Shown here: one piece after another, positions 47,555 through 56,513 of the stretch | How positions within the stretch are numbered: position 1 is the stretch's first letter | How the letters are laid out: every line of letters starts with the position of its first letter | Source: Variovorax sp. 54 | GTDB lineage: Bacteria; Pseudomonadota; Gammaproteobacteria; Burkholderiales; Burkholderiaceae_C | Length of the DNA: 64,000 nucleotides | NCBI RefSeq assembly: GCF_002754375.1 | Contig: NZ_PEFF01000001.1 | Coordinates: 1,860,001 to 1,924,000 of the forward strand | Direction of reading: 5' to 3' | The notes under the pieces: model-generated | What the model was told of the DNA's origin: nothing | Database searches by the model: none | Seen by the model: the letters and a program-made list of their open reading frames with translations, nothing else | Translations under genes and position numbers: made by a program

Positions 47555-49000
47555 ATGATGGGCCAGAAACTGAAGATCACCGGCTGGGTCGCCGCCGGCG
47601 CCGTTGCTGGCGTCCTGACCACCGTCTCGTTGCAGACGGTCGCGCGAGGTTCGCTCGCGCCGCTCCCGCTCGAGGAGTTGCAGCAGCTCGCGGCCGTCTT
47701 CGGGATGGTCAAGAGCGACTATGTCGAACCGGTCGACGAGAAGAAACTCATCTCGGACGCCATCTCGGGCATGGTCGCCGGGCTCGATCCGCACTCGCAG
47801 TACTTCGACAAGAAGTCCTTCAAGGAATTCCGCGAGGGCACCACGGGCCGTTTCGTGGGCGTGGGCATCGAGATCTCGCAGGAAGACGGCCTCATCAAGG
47901 TCGTCTCCCCCATCGAGGGCTCGCCGGCCTTCCGCGCCGGCCTCAAGCCGAACGACCTGATCACCAAGATCGACGACACCGCCGTGCGCGGCCTGTCGCT
48001 CAATGAAGCCGTCAAGCGCATGCGCGGCGAGGCCAACACCAAGGTGCTGCTGACCATCTTCCGCAAGGACGAGAGCCGCACCTTCCCGGTCACGATCACG
48101 CGCGAGGAAATCCGTACCCAGTCGGTGCGCGGCAAGATGATCGAGCCAGGCTACGGCTGGATCCGCCTGTCGCAGTTCCAGGAGCGCACGGTCGACGACT
48201 TCGTCAAGAAGATCGAAGAGCTCTACAAGGAAGACCCGAACCTCAAGGGCCTGGTGCTCGACCTGCGCAACGACCCGGGCGGCCTGCTCGATGCGGCGGT
48301 GGCGGTGTCGGCGGCCTTCCTGCCCGAGAACGTCACGGTGGTCACCACCGACGGCCAGCTGGCCGAAAGCAAGTCGATCTACAAGGCGGCGCCCGAGTAC
48401 TACCAGCGCCGTTCGGGCAGCGACCCGCTGCGCAACCTGCCGGCCGCACTCAAGAACGTGCCGCTGGTGGTGCTGGTGAACGAAGGCTCGGCCTCGGCCA
48501 GCGAGATCGTGGCCGGCGCGCTGCAGGACCACAAGCGCGCCACCATCATGGGCAGCCAGACCTTCGGCAAGGGCTCCGTGCAGACGGTGCGCCCGCTCGG
48601 CCCGGACACCGGCCTGAAGATCACCACCGCGCGCTACTACACGCCCAGCGGCACCTCGATCCAGGCCAAGGGCATCGTGCCCAACGTGCTGGTCGACGAA
48701 AGCGCCGAGGGCAGCCCGTTTGCCGCCCTGCGCATGCGCGAGGCCGACCTCGAGAAGCACCTGGCCAGCGGCCAGGGCCCCGAGGTGAAGGACCCCGAGC
48801 GTGAAAAGGCCCGCGACGAAGCCCGCAAGCGCCTCGAGGAAGAAGCCAAGAAGCCGCCGCAGGACCGCAAGGTGCCCGAGTTCGGCACCGACAAGGACTT
48901 CCCGCTGGTGCAGGCGCTCAACCGCCTGAAGGGCCAGCCGGTGCTCGTGAGCAAGACGCAGGTCATCGTCGACAACAAGGACGAGAAGAAGGAAAACTGA
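47555..49000 (+). CDS. ctpA: S41-family carboxyl-terminal processing protease
   Basis: This periplasmic serine protease of 481 residues trims or degrades proteins from their C-termini. It has an N-terminal membrane anchor or signal (WVAAGAVAGVLTTVSLQ), a PDZ domain (about residues 100-175, FVGVGIEISQEDGLIKVVSP), and a catalytic core with Ser at about 312 in NEGSASASEIVAGAL and Lys at about 337 in FGKGSVQTV. The C-terminal 70 residues are charged and coiled-coil-like (EREKARDEARKRLEEEAKK). ATGs at 47555 and 47558 are equivalent candidate starts. The gap before it contains an inverted repeat but no clear promoter. Confidence 0.95.
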   Translation: MMGQKLKITGWVAAGAVAGVLTTVSLQTVARGSLAPLPLEELQQLAAVFGMVKSDYVEPVDEKKLISDAISGMVAGLDPHSQYFDKKSFKEFREGTTGRFVGVGIEISQEDGLIKVVSPIEGSPAFRAGLKPNDLITKIDDTAVRGLSLNEAVKRMRGEANTKVLLTIFRKDESRTFPVTITREEIRTQSVRGKMIEPGYGWIRLSQFQERTVDDFVKKIEELYKEDPNLKGLVLDLRNDPGGLLDAAVAVSAAFLPENVTVVTTDGQLAESKSIYKAAPEYYQRRSGSDPLRNLPAALKNVPLVVLVNEGSASASEIVAGALQDHKRATIMGSQTFGKGSVQTVRPLGPDTGLKITTARYYTPSGTSIQAKGIVPNVLVDESAEGSPFAALRMREADLEKHLASGQGPEVKDPEREKARDEARKRLEEEAKKPPQDRKVPEFGTDKDFPLVQALNRLKGQPVLVSKTQVIVDNKDEKKEN

Positions 49001-49082
49001 TCCCGGCGAGCGGGCCGCACGCACCGTGCGGTTCGCGCCACCGGCGGTTTTTCTTCCTCCGCAACGGCCCAGGCAGGCGCGC

Positions 49083-49847
49083 ATGGACGACCACGACCTG
49101 CTGCGCTATTCGCGGCACATCCTCCTCGAAGAATTCGGCATCGACGGCCAGGCGCGCGTCGGTGCCGGCCGGGTGCTCGTCATCGGCGCCGGTGGGCTGG
49201 GCTCGCCGGTGGCCCTGTACCTCGCGGCAGCCGGGGTCGGCCACATCGTGCTGGTCGACGACGACGAGGTCGATCTCACCAATCTCCAGCGGCAGGTCGC
49301 CCACACGCATGCGCGGGTCGGTCAGTCCAAGGTCGCATCCGCCGCGCAGGCCATGCGCGACATCAACCCCGACATCGCCATCGAGACCCACGCGGTGCGC
49401 GCCGACGAGGCGCTGCTGTCGCAGCTCGTGGCCGGCGCCGACGTGGTGGTCGATTGCTGCGACAACTTCGCCACCCGGCAGGCCGTGAACCGCGCCTGCG
49501 TGGCGCACGCCAAGCCGCTGGTGGCGGGCGCAGCGATCCGCTTCGACGGGCAGTTGAGCGTGTACGACACGCGCGACGCCGCCTGCCCCTGCTACGCCTG
49601 CCTGTTCCCGCCCGAAGCCAGCTTCGAAGAAACGCGCTGCGCGGTGCTCGGCGTGTTCGGTCCGGTCGTCGGCACCATCGGCACACTGCAGGCCAGCGAG
49701 GCGCTCAAGCTGCTGGCGGGCATCGGGCCGTCGCTGGCGGGCAAGCTGCTGATGTTCGACGGGCGCAGCACCAGCTTCGACACGCTGCGTGTCTCGCGCG
49801 ACCCGCACTGCAGCGTCTGCGCGCAGCGGCCCTCAACAGGCGCCTGA
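49083..49847 (+). CDS. moeB: ThiF/MoeB-family adenylyltransferase
   Basis: This E1-like enzyme adenylates the C-terminus of a sulfur-carrier protein (MoaD or ThiS). It has 254 residues with the nucleotide loop VLVIGAGGLGSPVALYLAAA, DDDEVDLTNLQRQ, the catalytic DNFATRQAVNRAC region and two zinc cysteine pairs (CPCYAC and CSVC). The ATG at 49083 follows an in-frame leader that lacks conservation. MoeB and ThiF cannot be separated with certainty by sequence; moeB is used because the ThiF C-terminal differs. Its product would feed molybdopterin synthesis for the oxidoreductase. Confidence 0.9.
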   Translation: MDDHDLLRYSRHILLEEFGIDGQARVGAGRVLVIGAGGLGSPVALYLAAAGVGHIVLVDDDEVDLTNLQRQVAHTHARVGQSKVASAAQAMRDINPDIAIETHAVRADEALLSQLVAGADVVVDCCDNFATRQAVNRACVAHAKPLVAGAAIRFDGQLSVYDTRDAACPCYACLFPPEASFEETRCAVLGVFGPVVGTIGTLQASEALKLLAGIGPSLAGKLLMFDGRSTSFDTLRVSRDPHCSVCAQRPSTGA

Positions 49848-49866
49848 GCGCCCACCCTCTTCTCTT

Positions 49867-51888
49867 TTAAGGCTGGCGAGCCCCCTTGGCCCGCGCGGCG
49901 CCGCGCGACGCCGCCCCGGCCGTGGGCCGGTTCGCCTGCGCCAGCACGCCCGTGCAGTCGGCGTTCTCGCCGGGGCCGGTCTCGATGGTCGCGGCCAGCG
50001 CCAGCAGCGGGTTGATGGCGCCGAGCGCCAGCGCTGCCAGCCCACGGCCGGCCAGTGGCGCGATCTCGACGCCGCCCTTGGGTGCGCCAAAGGTGCCGCT
50101 CACGACCAGCGGCGTGCGCAGCGAGAGGAAGCTCGCGCTCTTGGGCTCGGGGCGGATCACGAAGTCGAGCGACTCGGTCGCGAGGTTGGCCTGGCCGGTG
50201 GCGGTGAAGACGGCGTTGGTGGTGTCCAGCACCAGCGTGCGCCCGCTCATCACGCCCTTGTTCACGTCGAAGGCCAGCGCCGCGCAGCGCAGCTCCACAT
50301 CGCGGTCGCCGCGCAGCAGGAACTTGAGGATGTCGCCGCCCACCAGCGTCGCGAACACCGGCATCAGGTTGCCGAACTGGCCGCGCCCCGACAGCACCGC
50401 CATGTCGCCCGACGCACCGCCGAGCCAGCTGGCCACCGAATTGCCGGCGCCCGACAGATTGATGCGCCCGTCGAGCTGGCCGACGCTGTTGCCCGAGCTT
50501 TCCAGCTTGGGAATCAGCCGCGCGAGCTTCAGGCCGCGCACGTCGAGCGACACGCGGATGTCGGTCGGCGTCTTGCCGGCGTCGATGCGCACCGCGCCCA
50601 CCAGCTTGCCGCTGGCCACGCCGAGGTCGAGCGGATCGAGCGACAACACGCCGTCGGTCAGCTTGATCTGGACGCTGCCACGGTCCAGCGGCACCTCGCG
50701 CACGTTGCGGATGCGCTCGGCGGTGTAGCCCACGTCGGCGTTCATGGCGTGAAGCCGCCCGAAGTCGAAGGGCGTGGTCGGCAGCACCTTGCCGCCGGGC
50801 GGGCGCTTGGGTTGGGCCGAGGCGACCGGCGTCACGCCTTCCACCGCGTTGGCCGAGCGCGCCGTGGGCGGCAGGCCGATCAGCGGACCCAGGTCGTCCA
50901 TGTCCATCACGCGCGAGCGCAGCGTGCCCGACAGGCGCGGCACCTTGTCGGCCTGGTCGAAGCGCATGTCGCCGCCGATGTCCGACAGGCCCAGCCGGCC
51001 GTTGAGCCCCGCCGCCGCCCAGAGCTTGCCGCGCTTGCTCAGGCTGCCGCTCAGCGCATAGGGCGGGGTCTGCGGCAGCACGACGCCGGTCAGCGGGAAC
51101 AGCGCGCTCAGCGTCTGGCCCTTGACCTGGAACGTGGCGTCGATGCCGTCGAAGCCCGCGAGCTGGGCCACCGTGCCGCTGGCCTTGAGCTTCGTCTGGC
51201 CGGCGGCAGCATTGATCTCGAGCGGGAACGGCGGCGCGCCCGCGGCGTTGATCTGCAGCACGTCGCCCGTGCGCCCGTCGGCCGTGAGCGGCTGGCCCTT
51301 GTAGCGGCCTTTGATGCGGTAGTGCAGCGGCAGCTCGCCGCGGGTGCTGTCGTAGTCGAGGTCGGCATGCACGTCGACGCCCAGGTGCGTAGCCAGGAAG
51401 TCGACGGCGCCCTTGTCGACCTGGATCAGGCCGATGGTCGGCACGGTGCCGGTGTCCGAGGTGTCCTTGCCGAAGGCCCAGGTGCGGCGCCCGTCGGCCT
51501 CCATCTGCAGCCCCACTGTGGGCCCGGACAGCGCCAGGCGCGGAATGACCACTTGCTTGTCGATGAGCGGCCAGAGCCGGATCTCGAAGCTCGCGCGCTC
51601 GGCCTTCACCAGGTAGGGGTCGCGCGCCCAGTCGGGGTTGGCGAACGCGATGCCGTCGAAGGTCACGGTGGCGGCTTTCCAGCCCAGGTCGACATCGAGC
51701 CGGCGGGTGATCTCGAACTTGCGCCCGGTCTTCTCGCTCACGAAACGGTTGAGCGGCTCGCGCAGCGTGTCCCACGGAAAGAAGGCGACGAGGAGCGCGA
51801 ATGCGGCCAGCAGGACGGCGACCAGCAGCACGAAGGCCGCCAGCAGCTTCTGCCAGCGCGGCCGGGCGCGAAGGGATTGGGTTGCCAT
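49867..51888 (-). CDS. AsmA-family protein
   Basis: This is a 673-residue envelope protein with an N-terminal membrane anchor (about residues 14-37, LLAAFVLLVAVLLAAFALLV) followed by an AsmA-type beta-rich chain. The opening EKTGRKFEITRRLDVDLGWK, then ASFEIRLWPLIDKQVVIPRL is typical, as is the C-terminal AsmA_2-like part with GQFGNLMPVFATLVGGDILK. Such proteins bridge the envelope and are thought to move phospholipids or support outer-membrane assembly. The last 30 residues are low-complexity and basic. It is convergent with moeB, 19 bases apart. Confidence 0.9.
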   Translation of the reverse strand: MATQSLRARPRWQKLLAAFVLLVAVLLAAFALLVAFFPWDTLREPLNRFVSEKTGRKFEITRRLDVDLGWKAATVTFDGIAFANPDWARDPYLVKAERASFEIRLWPLIDKQVVIPRLALSGPTVGLQMEADGRRTWAFGKDTSDTGTVPTIGLIQVDKGAVDFLATHLGVDVHADLDYDSTRGELPLHYRIKGRYKGQPLTADGRTGDVLQINAAGAPPFPLEINAAAGQTKLKASGTVAQLAGFDGIDATFQVKGQTLSALFPLTGVVLPQTPPYALSGSLSKRGKLWAAAGLNGRLGLSDIGGDMRFDQADKVPRLSGTLRSRVMDMDDLGPLIGLPPTARSANAVEGVTPVASAQPKRPPGGKVLPTTPFDFGRLHAMNADVGYTAERIRNVREVPLDRGSVQIKLTDGVLSLDPLDLGVASGKLVGAVRIDAGKTPTDIRVSLDVRGLKLARLIPKLESSGNSVGQLDGRINLSGAGNSVASWLGGASGDMAVLSGRGQFGNLMPVFATLVGGDILKFLLRGDRDVELRCAALAFDVNKGVMSGRTLVLDTTNAVFTATGQANLATESLDFVIRPEPKSASFLSLRTPLVVSGTFGAPKGGVEIAPLAGRGLAALALGAINPLLALAATIETGPGENADCTGVLAQANRPTAGAASRGAARAKGARQP

Positions 51889-52127
51889 GCTCGATTCTTA
51901 CCCGGATGACCGCCCCCGCCGGGTCGGCGGCGGGCCGCAGACCCCGTGCGGCATGGCCTACGGCGGCGACGGCGCGACCGTGCGTCGGAACCCGCCTACA
52001 ACACGCGGCCCTCGAACCCTGCATGATCGGACGCGGGGAGGCCTCAATGTGTGCACGGGCAGACGCTCCCCTTCGCGGGACGCTTCAGGACACGAGCACC
52101 TGCCCACCTCGGAGGAAGCGGCTCGGC

Positions 52128-52532
52128 ATGGATTCCAGATTGCAGACCTACGTCGTCGAAGACAACCCCACGATCCGTGAAAACCTCATCGGCACTCTGG
52201 AGGAGCTCGCCTGCGCGACGGTCGTCGGCTTTGCCGAGACCGAGCAGCATGCGCGCGAATGGCTGCACGGCCACACCGACGAATGGCACCTGGCCATCGT
52301 CGATCTCTTTCTGAAGCAAGGCAGTGGCCTGGGCATCCTTCAGGCCTGCCAGTCGCGCAAGCCTGGCCAGAAGGTGGTGGTGCTCAGCAACTATGCGACG
52401 CCCGACATCCGGCGCCGCTGCGCCGAGTTCGGGGTCGACGCGGTGTTCGACAAATCCAACGAGATCGACGCGCTGGTCGACTTCTGCCTGGCGCAGGCCG
52501 GAAGCATGCATGCCGCGCCCGATGCGAACTGA
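52128..52532 (+). CDS. Stand-alone response-regulator receiver domain
   Basis: This 134-residue CheY-like protein has a receiver domain only. The acidic pair is in VVEDNPTIREN, the phosphorylated Asp59 in LAIVDLFLKQG, the switch residue in VVLSNYATPD and Lys109 in FDKSNE, so phosphorylation should be possible. No output domain follows. The ATG at 52128 is preceded by GGAGGAAG. It is next to a NarL-type regulator and a CHASE3 histidine kinase and may act as a phosphate sink or competitor for the kinase. The 239 bases before it show no gene. Confidence 0.9.
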   Translation: MDSRLQTYVVEDNPTIRENLIGTLEELACATVVGFAETEQHAREWLHGHTDEWHLAIVDLFLKQGSGLGILQACQSRKPGQKVVVLSNYATPDIRRRCAEFGVDAVFDKSNEIDALVDFCLAQAGSMHAAPDAN

Positions 52533-52587
52533 ACGCAGGCCAGCACGGGCACGCGCCCCGGCCGCCGGCCCCCATGCGGGAGCACGC

Positions 52588-53220
52588 TCAATCGATGAGC
52601 TTGTTCTTCAGCGCGTAGTAGGTCAGGTCGCTGTTGGACGACAGATTCATCTTCTCCATCAGCCGCGTGCGGTAGGTGCTCACCGTCTTCACCGACAGCG
52701 ACAGCGTCTTGGCGATGTCGCCGGCGGTCTCGCCCTTGGCCAGCTTCAGGAACACCTGGAACTCGCGCTCCGAGAGCTGCTCGTGCGGCGCCGCGTCGTC
52801 CTTGCGGTCGAGCTGGCGGGCCAGCAGTTCGGCCACGGCGGGCGTGATGTAGCGCCGGCCCAGCGAGATGGTGCGAATGGCGTTCACGATCTCGATGGGA
52901 TCGCATTCCTTGTTGAGGTAGCCGCTCGCGCCCTGACGGATCAGGTTCATCGCGTAGTGCTCCTCGGGGTAGCCGCTGAGGATGAGGATGCCCACGTCCG
53001 GCGCCTTGGCGCGGATCATGGCCAGTGCATCGATGCCGCTTTGTCCCGGCATGGAGAGATCCATCACCAGCACGTCCAGTTCGGTGGTGCGTACCAGCTC
53101 GATGGCTTCGCGGCCGCTCGCTGCCTCGCCCGCCACGCGCAGGTCCACGTGCTCGGAGAAGAACTGCCGGAGGCCCGATCGCACGATGGCGTGGTCGTCC
53201 ACAATTCCAATTTTGATCAT
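52588..53220 (-). CDS. NarL/FixJ-family response regulator
   Basis: This is a 210-residue two-domain regulator. The receiver carries Asp8/Asp9, phosphorylated Asp54 in LVMDLSMPG and a conserved Lys in YLNKE. The C-terminal LuxR-type HTH is complete (LSEREFQVFLKLAKGETAGD, followed by IAKTLSLSVKTVSTYRTRL). It is divergent from the histidine kinase gene with 106 bases between starts and is the likely partner. Targets may be the envelope/stress genes downstream of the kinase, an inference from position only. Confidence 0.95.
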   Translation of the reverse strand: MIKIGIVDDHAIVRSGLRQFFSEHVDLRVAGEAASGREAIELVRTTELDVLVMDLSMPGQSGIDALAMIRAKAPDVGILILSGYPEEHYAMNLIRQGASGYLNKECDPIEIVNAIRTISLGRRYITPAVAELLARQLDRKDDAAPHEQLSEREFQVFLKLAKGETAGDIAKTLSLSVKTVSTYRTRLMEKMNLSSNSDLTYYALKNKLID

Positions 53221-53326
53221 CTGTTACTTTCGTCGTTGTGCTGCGGACTTGGAAGCCGAAGCATGCCGGTCCCTGATTGTTATCAATTATTCACGAAGTT
53301 GCATTGAATGCGACCTTAAAGGTGAC

Positions 53327-54706
53327 ATGCACTGGTTAGCCCCTCCAAAAATGGCCGTCAGCCTGCTGCTCGCGGCGCTGGCTGCATTGGCCCTCGTGGG
53401 CATCAACGAGGCAGGGTACAGGCAATCGAGCCGGGCCCTGGCGGACATCGACGAGGCACAGCAGATCCGCGGCACGCTCAACCAGATCCTGCAGAACATG
53501 CTGGACGCAGAAACCGGCCAGCGCGGCTTCCTGCTCACGGGCGAAGCCGCCTACCGCCAGCCCTACGACGTGGCCGTGAAGCAGGTCGACGGCAACCTGG
53601 CCACGCTGCGCCAGCTGTACGCCGAACGCCCGGCCGAGCGCACCCAGCTGACCGAGCTGTCCAAGCACGTGCTGCGCAAGATCGCCGAGATGGACATGAG
53701 CGTGCGGCTGCGCCACGAGGGCAACGAGGACGCCTGGAAGTTCGTCATGACCACCGACGTCGGGCGCGAGGAGATGGAGGCCATCCGCGCCACCGCCAGC
53801 GAGCTGGTGAAAGCCAGCAACCAGACACTGCGCGCCAGTCAGCAGCAGGTGATGAAGTCGCTGCAGCTGGCGCGCATCGGCACCGGCATCGTGGCGCTGG
53901 CCGCGCTGATCGCCTTCTTTCTGTACCTGCGCCAGACGCATGCGCTGCGCTCGGTGGGCGAGCGCCAGCAGGAGGTGCTGCAGCGCGAGCGCAATGCGCT
54001 GGAAGACGAGGTGCGCGAGCGCACCGCCTCGCTGGCCGAGCTCGCCACCCACCTGCAGGACGTGCGCGAGACCGAGCGCGGCTACCTGGCGCGCGAGCTG
54101 CACGACGAGCTGGGCTCGCTGCTCACCGCCGCCAAGCTCGACGTGGCGCGGCTGAAGTCGCGGCTGGCCGACGCGCCCGACGCGATCCAGCGGCTGCAGC
54201 ATCTGACCGAGCTGCTCAACAGCGGCATCGCACTGAAGCGCCGCATCATCGAGGACCTGCGGCCTTCGTCGCTCTCCAACCTCGGGCTGGTCGCCTCGCT
54301 GGAAATTCTGGGGCGCGAGTTCGGAGAACGCTCGGGGCTGGCGATCGAGATGGCGCTGGAGCCCGTGAGCATGGACGAGTCGCGCCAGCTCACGATCTAC
54401 CGCATGGTGCAGGAGAGCCTGACCAACATCGGCAAGTACGCCGAGGCCAGCGAAGCCACCATCGTGCTGAAGAACTACGCCAACCACGTGATCGTGGAAG
54501 TGACCGACAACGGCAAGGGCTTCGATGCACAACGCGTGCGCCCGTCGACGCACGGCCTGGCGGGCATGCGCCACCGCGTCGAGGCGGCACGCGGCAAGCT
54601 CACCATCACCTCCACGCCCGGACAGGGCACGCGGCTCACCGCGATGCTGCCGGTGGTGAAGCCGGCGAGCCCCGACACCACCGCGCCGCGCGCGGCCTCG
54701 GCCTGA
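53327..54706 (+). CDS. CHASE3-domain sensor histidine kinase (HisKA_3 type)
   Basis: This is an inner-membrane kinase of 459 residues: a membrane segment (about 8-27), a CHASE3 sensor domain outside the membrane (about 35-180, with NMLDAETGQRGFLLTGEAAY), a second membrane segment (about 185-205), a coiled-coil linker, the HisKA_3 phosphoacceptor His259 in ARELHDELGSLLTAAK and a HATPase domain (VQESLTNIGKYAEASEATIV, DNGKGFD, GLAGMRHRVEAARG). This is the NarX/DegS-like class that pairs with NarL-type regulators such as the neighbour. A AAAGGTG site lies before the ATG at 53327. Confidence 0.94.
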   Translation: MHWLAPPKMAVSLLLAALAALALVGINEAGYRQSSRALADIDEAQQIRGTLNQILQNMLDAETGQRGFLLTGEAAYRQPYDVAVKQVDGNLATLRQLYAERPAERTQLTELSKHVLRKIAEMDMSVRLRHEGNEDAWKFVMTTDVGREEMEAIRATASELVKASNQTLRASQQQVMKSLQLARIGTGIVALAALIAFFLYLRQTHALRSVGERQQEVLQRERNALEDEVRERTASLAELATHLQDVRETERGYLARELHDELGSLLTAAKLDVARLKSRLADAPDAIQRLQHLTELLNSGIALKRRIIEDLRPSSLSNLGLVASLEILGREFGERSGLAIEMALEPVSMDESRQLTIYRMVQESLTNIGKYAEASEATIVLKNYANHVIVEVTDNGKGFDAQRVRPSTHGLAGMRHRVEAARGKLTITSTPGQGTRLTAMLPVVKPASPDTTAPRAASA

Positions 54707-54782
54707 GGGGCCGTGGCATTTCTTCACGCCACCGCCTGCAGCGACTCGGTCGCCTCCTACGCGCCCCCGCCCCGGTCGCTGA

Positions 54783-54801
54783 CAGGGCCCCTGCGGCCCT
54801 G
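54783..54801. terminator. Hairpin downstream of the kinase gene
   Basis: CAGGGCC (54783-54789) and GGCCCTG (54795-54801) make a perfect 7-bp stem with a 5-base loop, 77 bases after the kinase stop. No T-run follows. The 202-base gap also contains an 11-bp palindrome GGTTTCAAACC (54867-54877) shortly before the DUF1328 gene, otherwise nothing recognisable. Confidence 0.3.
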
Positions 54802-54908
54802 CCCTTAAGGTGGGTCCTGTGTCATCCGGTGCGGCATCGCTTCTTCGGCGCTGCTGTCGGATGCACGGTTTCAAACCATAAAAGAGGGAAGCCTCGAAGG
54901 AGTTCCGC

Positions 54909-55073
54909 ATGCTGCACTACGCCGTGGTATTTCTGGTCATCGCACTCATCGCCGCCGTGTTCGGCTTCGGCGGCATCGCCGCCAGCGCGGTGGGTATCGC
55001 CAAGGTCCTTTTCATCATCTTTGCCGTGCTTGCCATCGCCAGCTTCCTGGCCGGCTTGCTACGACGCAAGTAG
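54909..55073 (+). CDS. DUF1328 small membrane protein (YtjA type)
   Basis: This 54-residue protein is almost wholly hydrophobic, with two membrane helices ([20 protein letters not shown] and [20 protein letters not shown]) and a short basic tail ending LLRRK. This is the DUF1328/YtjA pattern. A strong AAGGAG site (54897-54902) precedes the ATG. It is the first gene of a run of small envelope proteins that are usually induced by stress in Proteobacteria. It is too short to be found by ordinary length cut-offs. Confidence 0.88.
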   Translation: MLHYAVVFLVIALIAAVFGFGGIAASAVGIAKVLFIIFAVLAIASFLAGLLRRK

Positions 55074-55127
55074 CGTAGTTACGATCCATAGGCTCCCGCA
55101 TTTCATCTTCCCGGAAAGGACTCCCCC

Positions 55128-55502
55128 ATGAACACGACCAAGACCCCTTCGCAACTCGCCGACGACGTGCGCCAGACCGCCCAGGAAGCGGCGGAAACCA
55201 CCCGCGCCTACGCTCAGAACGCGGTGAATGCGGCGGGTGAAAAGGTCCGCGAACTGCGCCGCGACGCCGAACCGGGTGTCGAGCAGTTGGCCGCACGCGT
55301 GCAGCAAGCAGTGCAGCGCGGCCTCGACGCCGCCTCGACCACCGGCGCCCGCGCGCACCGCCGCATCGAACAGGCCGCCGACGTGACGGGCCGCTACATC
55401 TCGGACCAGCCCGTGCGCTCGGTGCTGCTGGCCGCCGCTGCCGGTGCCGCCATCACGGCGCTGATCGTGCTGGCCAGCCGCCGCAGCCGCGACGACTACT
55501 GA
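55128..55502 (+). CDS. DUF883 (ElaB/YqjD) family protein
   Basis: This is a 124-residue protein with a long amphipathic helix rich in Ala, Glu, Gln and Arg (residues 1-95) and a C-terminal membrane helix (SVLLAAAAGAAITALIVLAS) followed by RRSRDDY. That is the ElaB/YqjD/DUF883 layout; E. coli homologues are C-tail-anchored inner-membrane proteins linked to stationary-phase ribosome binding. It is 54 bases downstream of the DUF1328 gene and 52 bases upstream of a holin-like gene, matching the yqjDE pairing. Confidence 0.9.
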   Translation: MNTTKTPSQLADDVRQTAQEAAETTRAYAQNAVNAAGEKVRELRRDAEPGVEQLAARVQQAVQRGLDAASTTGARAHRRIEQAADVTGRYISDQPVRSVLLAAAAGAAITALIVLASRRSRDDY

Positions 55503-55554
55503 TCCGTCGATCCGCCGTCACTGACCGACCGACCCCGCCCGACCACCCTCGCAC

Positions 55555-55938
55555 ATGCTTCATCCGATCTTCTCGACGGTGCTCGGGCACCCGGAACTCA
55601 TTGCCGATCACATCGCCAACTACGCGGCCCTGGCCCGGCAGGAGAGTGCCGTGGCGGGGCGCGGCCTCGTCGCCCGACTGGTCGCGGGCGTCCTGGCCGT
55701 GGCCACCGCCGTGTTGGCGCTCGGGCTGATCGGCGTGGCCGTGCTGCTAGGCGTGCTGCACGGCAGCTTCCACTGGGTGCTGGTGGCCGTGCCGGCCGTG
55801 GCGGTGCTGATTGCGGCGATCTGCACCTGGATCGCCACCCGCCCGAGTCCGAACTACGGCTTCGACGATCTGCGCGCCCAGCTGGCCGCGGACCTCGACG
55901 CGCTGCACGCCGCCGGAGCCCGCCATGAGCAGCCCTGA
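55555..55938 (+). CDS. Phage-holin-superfamily membrane protein (YqjE type)
   Basis: This is a 127-residue protein with two central membrane helices (LVAGVLAVATAVLALGLIGV and WVLVAVPAVAVLIAAICTWI) between hydrophilic ends. It matches the YqjE/holin-III superfamily that regularly follows DUF883 genes. No phage genes are near, so it is not a lysis holin. The 3' end overlaps the next gene by 14 bases. Confidence 0.85.
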   Translation: MLHPIFSTVLGHPELIADHIANYAALARQESAVAGRGLVARLVAGVLAVATAVLALGLIGVAVLLGVLHGSFHWVLVAVPAVAVLIAAICTWIATRPSPNYGFDDLRAQLAADLDALHAAGARHEQP

Positions 55939-56434
55939 TCCCCGCCGCCCTGCCGCATCGCAGCTGACGCCGCAGCAGCGGCTGGCCATTTCGCGCCGCG
56001 CGCTCGTGCGGCAACTGAACGGCGGCGAGCCCGACGCACCGGCGCCCCACCGCGCCTTTGGCGCCGGCGAGGCCGACGACGATCTCGAATACGCACACAC
56101 CGACGCCGATGCGCCACCCGCCTCGCCGGGGCGCCGTCACGGCGTCTGGAGCGGCATGGCGCGCGGCGTGGTGCAGCGCTGGTGGCGCCGCCATCCCGCG
56201 CACGCGGCGGGCCAGCTGGCCCGCCCCCTGCTCGAGCACTACGCCCGCACGGAGCCCGTCAAGCTCATGGCCGCCGCAGCAGCCACGGGCTCGCTGCTGG
56301 TGCTCGTGCGGCCCTGGCGGCTGATCTCGGCCACGGCCGTGATCGCGGCGGTGCTCAAGACCTCCGACGTGGCCGATCTGGTCAACACGCTGATGCAGAA
56401 GCCCGCGCGGCCACCACGGCAAGACCCGCCCTGA
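55925..56434 (+). CDS. Hypothetical protein of the YqjK-like position
   Basis: This 169-residue protein has a proline-rich acidic N-terminal half, a basic middle (RGVVQRWWRRHPAHAAGQLA) and a moderately hydrophobic C-terminal segment (VKLMAAAAATGSLLVLVRPW, then LISATAVIAAVL) that may touch the membrane. I recognise no family. It overlaps the holin-like gene by 14 bases and so is translated from the same message. Its place matches that of yqjK in the yqjDEK cluster of E. coli, although the sequence is not clearly related. Confidence 0.7.
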   Translation: MSSPDPRRPAASQLTPQQRLAISRRALVRQLNGGEPDAPAPHRAFGAGEADDDLEYAHTDADAPPASPGRRHGVWSGMARGVVQRWWRRHPAHAAGQLARPLLEHYARTEPVKLMAAAAATGSLLVLVRPWRLISATAVIAAVLKTSDVADLVNTLMQKPARPPRQDPP

Positions 56435-56466
56435 CATCACGCCCGCGCGTACTTTGCGCACCCAAG

Positions 56467-56492
56467 AAAAAGCCCTCGCGAAGGGGGTTTTT
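56467..56492. terminator. Bidirectional intrinsic terminator
   Basis: AAAAAGCCCT, a CGCG loop and AAGGGGGTTTTT form a GC stem flanked by an A-run on one side and a T-run on the other. It lies between the convergent ends of the small-protein operon (stop 56434) and the BON lipoprotein gene (stop 56514) and should stop transcription from both sides. It is the clearest intrinsic terminator in the window. Confidence 0.82.
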
Positions 56493-56513
56493 CTGTTTCT
56501 GGCGGAGGGCCGA

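Noticed and set aside
55555..55938. Phage holin suggesting a prophage
   Set aside because: The gene sits in a DUF883/YqjE-type stress cluster, and no phage structural, lysis or integrase genes are present.
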